Shown here: in pieces, positions 28,994-38,022 of the stretch
Layout: each line of letters starts with the position of its first letter
Position numbering within the stretch: position 1 is the first letter of the stretch
Assembly: GCF_946479415.1 (NCBI RefSeq)
Contig: NZ_CAMLFY010000009.1
Location: 1-64,000, forward strand
Reading direction: 5' to 3'
DNA from: an uncultured Shinella sp.
GTDB lineage: Bacteria; Pseudomonadota; Alphaproteobacteria; Rhizobiales; Rhizobiaceae
DNA length: 64,000 bases
Made by a program: the position numbers and the translations under genes
Notes under the pieces: generated by a model
What the model was told of the DNA's origin: nothing
Databases searched by the model: none
Seen by the model: only the letters and a program-made list of their open reading frames with translations

Positions 28994-29413
28994 CTATCGC
29001 GTCTCATCGAGCGCCCGCAGGATGTCGATCAATCGCGGTGCCATCTCGCGAATTTCGGTGAGGTGGATCGCACTCAGCTGCTCGAGAACGCTGTCCGCCT
29101 TGCCCGTCAGCACGAGCGTCTGGCGGCGGCGGTCGGCAGGGTCCACATGTCGGGTAACGTAGCCGGACGCAACGAGCCGGCCCACGAGTTCCGTTGCCGA
29201 ATGGGGCGCGATCAGCAACCGCTCGGCAAGCTTGCCGACCGTCATCGCCTCCTCACCGCGATAGCCACGGATCGCCAGGAGGGCCTGATGCTGCTGGGCG
29301 GGAAGCCCCTCCTGCTGCGCCGCCGACGTGCTGAAATCCATGAAGCGGCGCAGTGTATAGCGCAGGTTGGAAAGAGCCTCGTAATCGGCATCGCTCAGCC
29401 TGTCCTTGGACAT
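28994..29413 (-). CDS. MarR family transcriptional regulator
   Basis: This 139-residue winged-helix protein has MTVGKLAERLLIAPHSATELVGRLVASGYVTRHVDPADRRRQTLVLT, covering the recognition helix and wing. ATG at 29413 follows GGGAGA. It is divergent from the ClC gene. A near-perfect dyad lies in the shared region and a perfect copy lies before the small gene at 31.7 kb, so it likely represses both. Confidence 0.92.
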   Translation of the reverse strand: MSKDRLSDADYEALSNLRYTLRRFMDFSTSAAQQEGLPAQQHQALLAIRGYRGEEAMTVGKLAERLLIAPHSATELVGRLVASGYVTRHVDPADRRRQTLVLTGKADSVLEQLSAIHLTEIREMAPRLIDILRALDETR

Positions 29414-29536
29414 TCTCCCGCTCCCGCTTTTATCGCCGCCCGTCCGGGCCGGCTTCGTCCATGCGGCTTACCCCAGCGGAAGCCGGCGGGCTAGGAGCAA
29501 TCGACATTCCAGTCCGGCCGGTATGCGCCTGTTGAT

Positions 29537-29557
29537 TTATATCGTATTACGATGTAT
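29537..29557. promoter_or_regulatory. Likely MarR operator upstream of clc gene
   Basis: Arms TTATATCGT and ACGATGTAT with a three-base spacer. Two mismatches separate it from the perfect copy at 31745-31765. Confidence 0.75.
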
Positions 29558-29597
29558 TTGCAGCCGCCACCCGCACCTTGCCATGATGGAAGACCCA

Positions 29598-31403
29598 ATG
29601 CCGCAAACAAAACCCCACCACCGGCCGCATGATTTCACAGGCGGCCTAGCCCGACGCGAGGCCGGGGATTTCACGACCGACCGGCGCGTGCTGGCGCTCA
29701 TCGGAATGGCGCTCATCGTCGGCACAGGCGGCGCGCTGGCGGCCAAGTTGCTGGTGGATCTGATAGCGCTCGTTACCAATCTGGCCTGGTTTGGGCAGCT
29801 AAGCCTTGCAGCCGCCTCCCCTGCCGATGCACCGCGCTCGCTCTGGATGGTGGCGACACCGGCCCTCGGCGGCCTCGTTATCGGCCTGATGGCCCGGTTC
29901 GGCTCGGAAAAGATCCGCGGTCACGGCATTCCCGAGGCCATCGAGGCTATCCTCATCGGTGGAAGCCGGATGTCGCCGAAGGTCGCAATCCTGAAGCCTC
30001 TGTCCTCGGCGATCTCCATCGGCACCGGCGGCCCCTTCGGCGCGGAAGGGCCGATCATCATGACCGGCGGAGCCATCGGATCCCTCTTCGCCCAGTGTTT
30101 CCATCTGAGTTCGGCCGAACGCAAGACATTGCTTGTGGCGGGCGCGGCAGCCGGCATGACCGCCATTTTCGGCTCGCCGATCGCCGCGGTGACGCTTGCC
30201 GTCGAATTGCTGCTCTTCGAATGGAAGCCAAGAAGCTTCATTCCCGTCGCGCTTTCGGCCTGCGTCTCGGCCTGCTGGCGCCCCTTTCTGTTCGAGGCCG
30301 GCGCTCTCTTTCCCCGACAGTTCCACATGGACCTGCCCTGGTGGGGCATCGGCCTCTGCGCGGTTATGGGCATTGTCGCCGGTCTGCAATCCGGCCTGCT
30401 CACCACATTGCTCTACCGTATCGAGGATGCATTCGAGGCGCTGCCGATCCACTGGATGTGGTGCCCGGCTATCGGCGGCCTTGCCGTCGGCCTCGGCGGA
30501 CTGATCGAACCCCGCGCACTCGGTGTCGGTTACGATATCATCGACGGCCTGTTGAACAGCCGCATGCTGCCGCAAGCCGTCTTGACGATCCTGCTGGTGA
30601 AGGCTGCCATCTGGCTCATTTCGCTGTCATCAGGCACATCGGGCGGCGTGCTGGCACCCCTCCTCATTCTCGGCGGAGCACTCGGCTGGCTGATCGGCTT
30701 GCTGTTTCCCGGTGATCCCGGCTTCTGGGCCTTGCTCGGCATGGCCGCGATGATGGGCGGCACGATGCGCGCGCCGCTGACCGGTACTTTTTTTGCCGTC
30801 GAACTGACCGGTGATGTCTCGAGCCTGCTGCCCCTTCTGGCCGCGACCATCTCTGCCTATGCCGTGACGGTGCTTCTGCTGCGCCGGTCGATCCTGACGG
30901 AGAAGATCGCCCGCCGGGGCCAGCACATCACCCGCGAATACGGCATCGATCCGTTCGAATATACGCGTGCCCGCGATATCATGATCGAAGCGGTCGACAC
31001 GCTTGCCGCCGATATGCGCGTCGGCGACGCTACTGCCTTCTTCGCCACCACCGAACGGCTGCACCGGGTCTATCCCGTCATCGACGCCGACGGCCGGCTG
31101 AAGGGCATTGTCTCGCGCGGCGATGCCCTGCGGTGGCAGCAGGATCCCGCGTTTGCCGACCAGACCCTTGACGAGCGTGTCTCCGACACATCCGTTCCCA
31201 CAGCGCATCCCGAAGACACGATCGGCTATGTCGCCGACCTGATGCTCGCAACCGATGTCGGCCGCATCCCGGTCGTCGATCCGCAAACCAATCGTCTCCT
31301 CGGCCTCGTCGCGCGCAAGGACTTGCTGCGTCTACGCCATGCAGCCAATGCCAACGAGAATGAACGAAAACCCTATCTCGGGCCGGGAAAGACCATACAG
31401 TAG
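29598..31403 (+). CDS. ClC-type chloride channel/antiporter with CBS pair
   Basis: This 601-residue ClC protein has GHGIPE (108-113), GAEGP with the gating glutamate E150, SSGTSGGVLAPLL and about twelve hydrophobic segments. The last ~140 residues form two CBS domains that may sense nucleotides. Keeping the gating glutamate points to chloride/proton exchange. ATG at 29598 has GGAAG upstream; ATGs at 29583 and 29586 are possible. The MarR-type operator lies about 40 bases upstream. ClC antiporters commonly aid acid or fluoride stress; the role here is open. Confidence 0.92.
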   Translation: MPQTKPHHRPHDFTGGLARREAGDFTTDRRVLALIGMALIVGTGGALAAKLLVDLIALVTNLAWFGQLSLAAASPADAPRSLWMVATPALGGLVIGLMARFGSEKIRGHGIPEAIEAILIGGSRMSPKVAILKPLSSAISIGTGGPFGAEGPIIMTGGAIGSLFAQCFHLSSAERKTLLVAGAAAGMTAIFGSPIAAVTLAVELLLFEWKPRSFIPVALSACVSACWRPFLFEAGALFPRQFHMDLPWWGIGLCAVMGIVAGLQSGLLTTLLYRIEDAFEALPIHWMWCPAIGGLAVGLGGLIEPRALGVGYDIIDGLLNSRMLPQAVLTILLVKAAIWLISLSSGTSGGVLAPLLILGGALGWLIGLLFPGDPGFWALLGMAAMMGGTMRAPLTGTFFAVELTGDVSSLLPLLAATISAYAVTVLLLRRSILTEKIARRGQHITREYGIDPFEYTRARDIMIEAVDTLAADMRVGDATAFFATTERLHRVYPVIDADGRLKGIVSRGDALRWQQDPAFADQTLDERVSDTSVPTAHPEDTIGYVADLMLATDVGRIPVVDPQTNRLLGLVARKDLLRLRHAANANENERKPYLGPGKTIQ

Positions 31404-31421
31404 TGCCCAGGAGCGGCTTTG

Positions 31422-31712
31422 CTAGGTCTCCGATGCCGGGTCGATGTTGAAACCAGCATCGATCCGGGCCATCGACAGCCGGATCTGATCGAACAGAAGC
31501 GCGAAATCGTAGCGCCATTCCAGAAGCAGCAACTGCCAGGTGCTGCCATCAAGGGTCGCGAGACGGTCGTCGAGTGCCTGTTTCAGCGTGGCCGGCAGTG
31601 CAGATTGCACGGCCACGGCATCGCTTCTGTCCGTCGCGTGAAGCGCGGCCCGCGCAAGCTGCCGGTCCAGTTCGAGAAGTTCGTTCTTGAGTGTTGCCAG
31701 CTCATCGGACAT
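31422..31712 (-). CDS. Small helical protein of the MarR regulon
   Basis: This 96-residue protein is predicted mostly helical (MSDELATLKNELLELDRQLARAA at the start) and I do not recognise its family. ATG at 31712 has GGAG seven bases upstream; another ATG six bases earlier is possible. It converges on the ClC gene, and a perfect copy of the MarR-type dyad lies about 33 bases upstream, so the two genes are likely co-regulated. Confidence 0.7.
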   Translation of the reverse strand: MSDELATLKNELLELDRQLARAALHATDRSDAVAVQSALPATLKQALDDRLATLDGSTWQLLLLEWRYDFALLFDQIRLSMARIDAGFNIDPASET

Positions 31713-31744
31713 CGCCATGCTCCATCTTTCTTTTTCAGCGAAAA

Positions 31745-31765
31745 TTATATCGTACAACGATATAA
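31745..31765. promoter_or_regulatory. Perfect MarR-type operator
   Basis: Perfect nine-base arms TTATATCGT and ACGATATAA surround ACA. Placed just upstream of the small gene at 31422-31712. Confidence 0.8.
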
Positions 31766-31820
31766 TTTCAAGATAGCCAAGATCGTGGTCTCGACAGCGA
31801 GGCGATATGTCATATGCGCT

Positions 31821-31885
31821 CAGGCCCCGGAGCGATTTAGCGCCGGGGCCTGAGTGAGAGTGAAGTGCTCGGGAGGCTTCACTCT
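31821..31885. terminator. Tandem hairpins downstream of the NCS1 permease
   Basis: Two perfect hairpins lie side by side: CAGGCCCCGG/CCGGGGCCTG (31821-31852) and AGAGTGAAG/CTTCACTCT (31857-31885). The second is followed on the plus strand by GATGGTTTT. They lie just after the leftward permease stop and may end or protect its mRNA. Confidence 0.55.
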
Positions 31886-31909
31886 GATGGTTTTGGGACC
31901 TTGCCTAGA

Positions 31910-33361
31910 TCAAGCCGGCAAAGGCTTGTGCAGCTTTGCGGCACGCAAGGCATAATAGATGGTGCCGGCAATCGCGACGCCGAAGAACCAGCCGTAGACG
32001 CCCCACCAGGACGGCATGATGTCGGTAAAGGCCGGCAAGATTGACGAGAAAACGATACCGATACCGGCAGCGATGAGCGCGTTGATATGCCAGCCGTTTT
32101 CGAAGCGGAACTCGCCATCCTCGCGATAGAGCGCCTCGACGTTCACCCGGCCTTTGCGGATCAGGTAATAGTCGACCATCATGACGCCGAAGATCGGACC
32201 CATCGTATTGCCGATCATGTTGACGAAATGCGCTGCGCCACCTTCCCAGGGGGCGAAGGGGTAAAGCACGAGCGCAATCAACGCTGCGATATAGCCGCCC
32301 TTTTTGAAGTCGATGTGTTTGGGAAAGACATTGGCGAAGTCGAAGGCCGGCGACACGAAGTTGGCGACGACGTTGATTCCGAGGGTTGCCACCGCAAATG
32401 TGAGCGCGGCGAGCAATGCCAGGAAGATGCTGTCGAACTTGGCCGAGATCTGGTCCGGATGCAGCAGCACTTCGCCATAGACATTATAGGCGGCGATGGT
32501 GGTGACGCCCGCGACAAGCGAGAACAGGATGAGGTTGACCGGAAGGCCCCAGAGGTTGCCGACGGTCAGCGACCGTTCGCTCGGGCAATAGCGCGAGAAA
32601 TCGCAGAAATTGAGGTAGAGCGCCGAGAAGTAGGTGACCCAGATTGCGGCAACGGCGGCAAGCGCAGAGAAGGATCCCGGCACGCCCGGTACGCCTGCGT
32701 CCTTGGTTTTGTCCAGCAGCACATCCATGGGGATCGTGTGGCTGAGCGAGAAGCCGCCCGCCTTGACGACGAGATAAACGGCAAGCAGCAACATCATGAC
32801 CCAGACGGCGGGGCCGGCCCAGTCCTGGAACTTGCGCACGGTCTCCATGCCGTTCTGGATGATCAGCAATTGCAGCCCCCAGACGACGACGTAGCAGATC
32901 AGCTCCAGCGTCGAATGACCGAGCATGTGGCTCGACTGGTGGAACTGCAGCAGGCTTTCGTTGCGGATCAGCAGTGCGACAATGGCACCCGATGCGGCGG
33001 CGGTCTGTGCGCCGTACCAGAAGCAAGCGACGATGGCCCGCACGATGGCCGGGAAATTCGCGCCCCAGATGCCGAAGGAAGCGCGGGCGAGAACCGGAAA
33101 CGGCACGCCGGTGCGCACGCCGGCCAGCCCGACCATATGCATCATGACGAAGATGATGAGCGAGCCGATGCCGATGGCCACGAGGAAGTTTACGAAGCTT
33201 CCGCAGAAGAGAAACAGGCTGGCTGCGAGGTAATAGCCCCACAGGCTGTGTACGTCTGATGTCCAGACGTTGAAGATAGAGAAGGCTCCCCAGTTGCGCT
33301 CCTTCGCGGGCGCGAGATCCTCGTTATACAATTGCGGTGATGCACCGGGTGGTATCGTCAT
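31910..33361 (-). CDS. NCS1 family nucleobase/hydantoin:cation symporter
   Basis: This 483-residue membrane protein has about twelve helices. NCS1 hallmarks include NEDLAPAKERNWGAFSIFNVW at the start, PFPVLARASFGIWGANFPAIVRA, the NFCDFSRY segment and YYLIRKGRV near the end. Family members import cytosine, allantoin, uracil or hydantoins with Na+ or H+. ATG at 33361 has AGGAGG upstream. No catabolic neighbours reveal the substrate. Confidence 0.92.
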   Translation of the reverse strand: MTIPPGASPQLYNEDLAPAKERNWGAFSIFNVWTSDVHSLWGYYLAASLFLFCGSFVNFLVAIGIGSLIIFVMMHMVGLAGVRTGVPFPVLARASFGIWGANFPAIVRAIVACFWYGAQTAAASGAIVALLIRNESLLQFHQSSHMLGHSTLELICYVVVWGLQLLIIQNGMETVRKFQDWAGPAVWVMMLLLAVYLVVKAGGFSLSHTIPMDVLLDKTKDAGVPGVPGSFSALAAVAAIWVTYFSALYLNFCDFSRYCPSERSLTVGNLWGLPVNLILFSLVAGVTTIAAYNVYGEVLLHPDQISAKFDSIFLALLAALTFAVATLGINVVANFVSPAFDFANVFPKHIDFKKGGYIAALIALVLYPFAPWEGGAAHFVNMIGNTMGPIFGVMMVDYYLIRKGRVNVEALYREDGEFRFENGWHINALIAAGIGIVFSSILPAFTDIMPSWWGVYGWFFGVAIAGTIYYALRAAKLHKPLPA

Positions 33362-34253
33362 CCTTTTCCCTCCTGACGTTTGAACCCTGTGCGGTGCTAT
33401 GTGATCCCGCACTTTCCGGGTGTCAATCAACCGAAAAGCGCCTGTCGGGAAGACTGCCGGCGCGGTATAAGGAAAGGCGCCCCCAGAATTGTTAACAAAA
33501 ACAGCTTGTTGCGATAAACAATTTCCGCCTCAATCGTACATCCTTCATTCGAAGCGAATAAGACTTTCAATTTTAGGAGCAAAATCTTTCGCGTATAACA
33601 GCGGGAATGATCCACAGCATCAATCGATTACCGACAGCGGCACCACGGTACGCTGCCGTGATAGAGACGGTTGAGGGACACCGTCGCTCCCGGTTCGATC
33701 AGAGTATGACTGCTGGCATCACGCGGAAGGGCTTCGGCAATCCATACCACGGTGGACAGTGCCGCCTTTCCTCCCGCCTGCAACGGTTCCGCTCGATCAG
33801 TGCATGCTGCTTGTGCAGAATTTCTGAGCACTCCGAATGCTGGCCATCAAATTGGATGGAAACAGCATGGCTGGAATGGTACTCGCGCAAGCCGTGACGA
33901 CAGGGAGCCTTTACAGCCTCCTGGTGCAATCCCGGAGGCTATAGTGTATGGCTCCCAACGCCCACGTTTCACACTTCAGATTTATCGACACCGATGTCGA
34001 TCAAGTGCGAGAGAAGCTGCCAAGCACGCTCGAGTACGTCGAGGTGTAGCCGTTGTCGAAATCCAAAGCGTTTCCATGGAAAGTCGCCAGTTCGTGATCG
34101 GTAACTTCGACATCTTGAAGACAAATTGCGCCTGGAGGGCGCTCATCGCGCCCTACCGCACTTGCCGGCCAGGTCCTTCGAAGACTCGTATCCTTTTCCG
34201 TTACGCACCGCCACGCGCTGCGGGCTTTTGAAATAACTGCACGTAAAATCTAT
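33362..34253. other. Gene-poor, probably decayed stretch
   Basis: No credible intact gene is visible. Open frames of 60-160 codons exist on both strands but show no clean codon bias or recognisable motifs. The GC content drops towards 34.2 kb. Between 33.63 and 33.93 kb the minus strand reads protein-like pieces in two frames, consistent with a broken gene, but I cannot name it. Confidence 0.5.
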
Positions 34254-34403
34254 TTACCATTCCCATAGTTGCGTATAGACGAGGTTTTCATTAATTATAT
34301 CACCAATATCTTCGCTCAATTCCGCGATACCAGCCTCCATAGACATCGTTTTTAAATCGAAGAACACACCAATTTTATTTGAGACGTCTTCGAAGAAGTC
34401 CAC
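34254..34403 (-). pseudogene. Low-GC 3' gene fragment
   Basis: The minus strand is open for about 55 codons ending TAA at 34254-34256. It reads natural-looking protein, including KIGVFFDLKTMSMEAG and ending TQLWEW. GTG at 34403 is the only start and has no ribosome site; upstream the frame closes at a TGA. The AT-rich codons differ from all neighbours, suggesting a remnant of transferred DNA. The family is not recognised. Confidence 0.4.
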
Positions 34404-34663
34404 CTCGTATCCGATTATTTTTCAATTTTGCAGATCGGTAAACAAAAATAGCGCATAATTCGGAACGATTATGAAAATGAGCGTCCCACGCCTGTATTTC
34501 ACTGAGACGACCTGCATGCGCAACGCTGGCAAACGCCTGGGCATTGTTCGAAGCGTCGCCCTGTCGCTTGCATACCGGCGTGCCGTCTGGCAGCTTTCCG
34601 TCGAAGACCGGCGGGGCGGACCACCGCGCTATTGGAGCCTGGAAAAGCGAGGGATCGCGGCGG

Positions 34664-35677
34664 ATGGATGGCTTGGACGCGGCGAAGCAGGGTGCAGATA
34701 TCTTCGGCGACGCTCTGACGGATATTGCGCGCCGCTGTTCGGCTGAAGACCTCCCCAAGCTGAACAAGCTGATCGAGATCTATCGGCCCTTTACGCGCGA
34801 GATTTCCGACAATCTCTACGGCCGATTGCCGCCGGGCGACCGCCCGGATTTTCTTGCTTTCCTCGCCAGACGCTGGGCGGAACTGGACCTACTGCCGTCC
34901 GAACGGCTTCTGGCCTATGACGAGATCGTTGCCCAAGCGCGGGCGCAGCCGACCGCGCCGGTCATCGTCGGCGATGATGTCTATGTGCAGCGGAATTTCA
35001 CGCCCCAAGGTGCCAATGTCGATCTCGTCTGCTACGAAGAGGCCTTGTGCGTTCACACGATCCGGCTCGATCAATATCGGCACCGTGATTTCTCCGTGGC
35101 GCCGAACGACGTTGTGATCGACGGCGGTGCCTATATCGGCGATACGGCCGTATACTTCCATCACCTCACCTCGCGCACTTGCCGGATCCACAGCTTCGAG
35201 CTGCTGGCCACCAGTGCCGCGCTCTATAGGGAGAACAGGCGGCTCAACGCGATTGCGCCCGAGGACATGGTGCTGACCCGGCGCGCGCTTTCCGACAGAT
35301 CCGGGAAGACCCTGCGGATTGCAAAGACACGGGTTCCGGCGGCGGCCCGAACTAACCCCGACGGCGATGGGGAAGCGATCGAGACCATTTCGATCGACGA
35401 TTATGTCGAACAGAGCGGGCTTGAACGCGTCGATTTCATAAAACTCGACCTGGAGGGCGGCGACGTGCCGGCGCTTGTCGGCGCGCTCGGCACGATCCGC
35501 CGTTTCCGGCCGAAGCTTGCACTCTGTCTCTATCATCGCTGGGACGATATCCTGACAATCCCCGCAACGCTCCTCGCCTCCGGCGTCGACTACTGCTTCG
35601 TCTTCAAATGGGTGCATCTGCGCGAAGGCTGGGAGGCCGTCCTGATGTGCCTGCCCGTGGCCGGACCTGTTTCCTAG
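34664..35677 (+). CDS. FkbM family methyltransferase
   Basis: This 337-residue protein has an N-terminal helical region (~120 residues) and then the FkbM SAM-binding core: VAPNDVVIDGGAYIGDTAVYF (motif I), IHSFELLATSAALYRENRRLN, and VDFIKLDLEGGDVPALVGA. Such enzymes O-methylate sugars in polysaccharides or natural products. ATG at 34664 is preferred; the longer open frame upstream has unlike composition. It is isolated between a decayed stretch and the prophage edge, so it may be accessory. Confidence 0.85.
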   Translation: MDGLDAAKQGADIFGDALTDIARRCSAEDLPKLNKLIEIYRPFTREISDNLYGRLPPGDRPDFLAFLARRWAELDLLPSERLLAYDEIVAQARAQPTAPVIVGDDVYVQRNFTPQGANVDLVCYEEALCVHTIRLDQYRHRDFSVAPNDVVIDGGAYIGDTAVYFHHLTSRTCRIHSFELLATSAALYRENRRLNAIAPEDMVLTRRALSDRSGKTLRIAKTRVPAAARTNPDGDGEAIETISIDDYVEQSGLERVDFIKLDLEGGDVPALVGALGTIRRFRPKLALCLYHRWDDILTIPATLLASGVDYCFVFKWVHLREGWEAVLMCLPVAGPVS

Positions 35678-36931
35678 AACATGCCCACGATGGAAAGCCG
35701 CAAAACTTGCCTCGGAATGGCTTTACGAGCAGGAAAAGGCCGCCGCTATTACCGAGCTTCTAGGGCTTTTACCCGGTTTGAGATTGTCGGCAGAGGACGC
35801 TGATGAAAGGTCATTGTTGGTATTTTTGCCCCGAGCAGCAAATAAACATAAACGAAACGGCCAACAATCCGACCGTATGTCACCGCCCGCAGGCAAACCT
35901 CTTTGGACAAATAAAGCGCTTGTTGTCTGCCACGGGTATCCGGAATTCTAGGAATATCTAGGAAGTCGGCGGATTATCTGAGAAAGCGCCGGAACTTCAG
36001 TGGCTTGGCGAGGCGAAGGGCGGATTTTGCCCCTGCAGATTTTGACACCGGATTGGTTGGGTTTGGCGGTCGGCGGCGGAAGAGCGGCGGAAATCGCGGT
36101 GCGGCTCAAGCAGGCTTTTAGAAAAGGCCAAAACGGCTTTAAGGCAGCTTCAAATCATTGATTTTTATAGACGTGGCCTTCTTCAAGGATTTGAGGCCGG
36201 TGGCCCTTCGCGGGCGGAATTTGGGGCGAAAAATCAAATCTAAGAATGAAGTTCCTTCAGTCCTACGGGAGAAGGCTGGAGATCCGGGTGCGGGAGCCGG
36301 GAACGGTAGTTTCTAAGAATGAAGCTCGGTGCGGGTTCGGGGGAAAAATGCGGACACACAATGCAAGCTGCAGGGCGATTGACAATGCCGACGCGGCTTG
36401 TGCCCGAAAACGGTTTTAAGGGCAATTATCCGTTTGCGCGCAATGGGCTCGCCTTTATAACCGTAGCGGGCTTGAACACCCTGACTTCACATAGGCGCGC
36501 CGCCATAGCGGCAGCCGAACACATGCGCAGCCTGGCGGCTGGCGCATTCGCCGTGGCCTTTCGGCCGGGGGCGATGTGCCATGTCCAAGCTCCGGCTAAA
36601 AGCGCATCGGCGTGTCTGTGAAGCGCGTGTTCAACCCCCGGCTCCGGCGCTGATCGCCGGTAACGCAGCGGCGCGCATTTACCATCATTGCACTTCTGGC
36701 AGGGATTGTTTGTACGACCGACGCTCAACCAGTAGCTTCGCGGCTGTATTGGTACAGGTTTTTGGGGTTGTGTTTTGATTTAGTGCATGAGGGGCGGCTA
36801 TCCCGGCGCCGAAGAAGTAGGAACTTCTCTGCCGGGCTCAAACAACATCTTCGATAGTAGCACCTGGTGAGCGTTTCCGGGCGCCGTCGATCCTGCCTCT
36901 TTTTTACGCTGGCCGTCGCTTACGTCGACCA
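35678..36931. other. Gene-poor region expected to contain the prophage left end
   Basis: No intact gene is convincing. From 35.70 to 35.95 kb the plus strand is open for ~84 codons reading protein-like sequence without a start. Overlapping frames at 36.32-36.73 kb exist on both strands, neither with recognised motifs. In Mu the left end lies a few hundred bases beyond the repressor stop, which would place it in the right part of this stretch, but I could not fix the end bases. Confidence 0.5.
36239..36324 (+). repeat. 13-bp direct repeat 73 bases apart
   Basis: TCTAAGAATGAAG occurs at 36239-36251 and again at 36312-36324. It could be a pair of transposase-binding sites near the phage left end, or chance. 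Confidence 0.45.
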
Positions 36932-37444
36932 TCATGAGCCCACGACTTTGCTCGACCCCGGCCCGGCATTCGAGATCCGCTCCTTAAAACGGTCGCGCAG
37001 GACAGGAATCAGTGCGGTGACAACCGCCTTATCCCTAATGTCCGCCACCATCGCCAGCAGTTCGTTATAGAGTTCGCCCGCGTCGGCGGTCACCGCACGA
37101 GGCGGCGGCGTCCGTTTGCACTCAATGTAGACGGCTTGGACCGTATCGTGCAGTTGCTGCAGCAGGACAATATCGACGCCGTCTCGTGGCGCGGGCGCCT
37201 TCGACGGATCGCCGACCATGTCACCCTGCCCTGTGATGACCCAGTTCCCATTTATCCCGTGACGTTCTGAAAGCCAGAAGAGTAGCGATATGGGTATTTC
37301 CCGCACGCCCTGCTCATATTTTGCGATGGTCGGCTCTGCCAGATCGACGGCATTTGCGAACGCAATTCGGTTGTAGCCCGCATGTTTTCGAGCAGCCGCC
37401 AGGCGCTTACCCGCAGCTTTCCAAAGTTCCTTATCGGTCTCCAT
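36932..37444 (-). CDS. Phage repressor (c-like, XRE helix-turn-helix)
   Basis: This 170-residue repressor has an N-terminal XRE helix-turn-helix (AFANAVDLAEPTIAKYEQGVREIP) and a distinct C-terminal region likely for oligomerisation. It is transcribed leftward, away from Ner and the transposition genes, as c is in Mu. ATG at 37444 is preferred; an ATG at 37456 would lie inside the first operator. The two perfect operators just upstream imply autoregulation and repression of the rightward early promoter. No peptidase Ser-Lys signature is evident. Confidence 0.87.
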   Translation of the reverse strand: METDKELWKAAGKRLAAARKHAGYNRIAFANAVDLAEPTIAKYEQGVREIPISLLFWLSERHGINGNWVITGQGDMVGDPSKAPAPRDGVDIVLLQQLHDTVQAVYIECKRTPPPRAVTADAGELYNELLAMVADIRDKAVVTALIPVLRDRFKERISNAGPGSSKVVGS

Positions 37445-37450
37445 TAATGC

Positions 37451-37487
37451 ACCCATTTTGGGTGTTGCTTACGCACCCATTTTGGGT
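37451..37487. promoter_or_regulatory. Tandem repressor operators
   Basis: The perfect palindrome ACCCATTTTGGGT occurs at 37451-37463 and 37475-37487, 24 bases apart (a little over two helical turns). It lies between the divergent repressor and ner genes, where the early switch of a Mu-like phage should be. Confidence 0.85.
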
Positions 37488-37521
37488 TACTCCTTTCTGT
37501 GTTCGCAGATTTCAACACCCC

Positions 37522-37547
37522 AAAAAAGGAGGCCGGCCAGGGCCTCC
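37522..37547 (-). terminator. Minus-strand intrinsic terminator upstream of the repressor
   Basis: GGAGGCC and GGCCTCC pair around a six-base loop and are followed on the minus strand by six T residues. It would stop leftward transcription that crosses ner before it reaches the switch. Confidence 0.75.
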
Positions 37548-37566
37548 CTTCTGGATCGAGGATTTT

Positions 37567-37902
37567 ATGCACAGTGACACCGTCACGGGCAAGCTCGGCT
37601 GGTCCGAGCGCCGCCGTCTAAAGGAAGTTGCCCGCATCAAGGGCAAGCTCATCGAGAGCCAGTTGACCCTCGCAAGCATTGACGAGGGCTATAATCTACC
37701 GGCCGGAACCGCCGGCAATGCGGTCCACGAGCCACACTTGGCCGGCGAGCGCGCAATCGCGGCGGCGCTGGACACCCGGCCCCATTTGCTTTGGCCGTCC
37801 CGCTACTTCGCGGACGGCCGTCGTAAGACCCCGCAGCCAGCCGAGAATTACCGTTCCGGCCGCCGCCAAGCGCTGACGGCGGAAATCGGAGCGGCGGCAT
37901 GA
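37567..37902 (+). CDS. ner: Ner-like DNA-binding protein
   Basis: This 111-residue protein belongs to the Ner/Nlp helix-turn-helix family, which shuts off early transcription and helps switch Mu-like phages to lytic growth. Homology includes RIKGKLIESQLTLASIDEGYN and GERAIAAALDTRPHLLWPSRY, the family's hallmark end. ATG at 37567 has GAGGA upstream. It is the first rightward gene, opposite the repressor. Confidence 0.85.
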   Translation: MHSDTVTGKLGWSERRRLKEVARIKGKLIESQLTLASIDEGYNLPAGTAGNAVHEPHLAGERAIAAALDTRPHLLWPSRYFADGRRKTPQPAENYRSGRRQALTAEIGAAA

Positions 37903-38022
37903 TGGACCGCTCGGGATTTCTGGATATCAGTGGCGCCTTGATCCATGCTCGCAACCGGAACGCCCTTCTCCAGAGCGGCCGCCTGATAGTCCGCCAGGAC
38001 AAGCATGCCGAACGTTCCGGCG

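Noticed and set aside
33752..34231. A 159-codon plus-strand frame
   Set aside because: No ribosome site, no motifs and irregular codon use; treated as part of a decayed stretch.
34544..34663. A longer N-terminus for the FkbM methyltransferase
   Set aside because: The extra 40 residues are unlike the family and unlike the following codons; ATG 34664 is a better start.
36319..36728. Overlapping ~100-codon frames on both strands left of the repressor
   Set aside because: They resemble short phage-associated frames, but I could not decide the strand or recognise a family.
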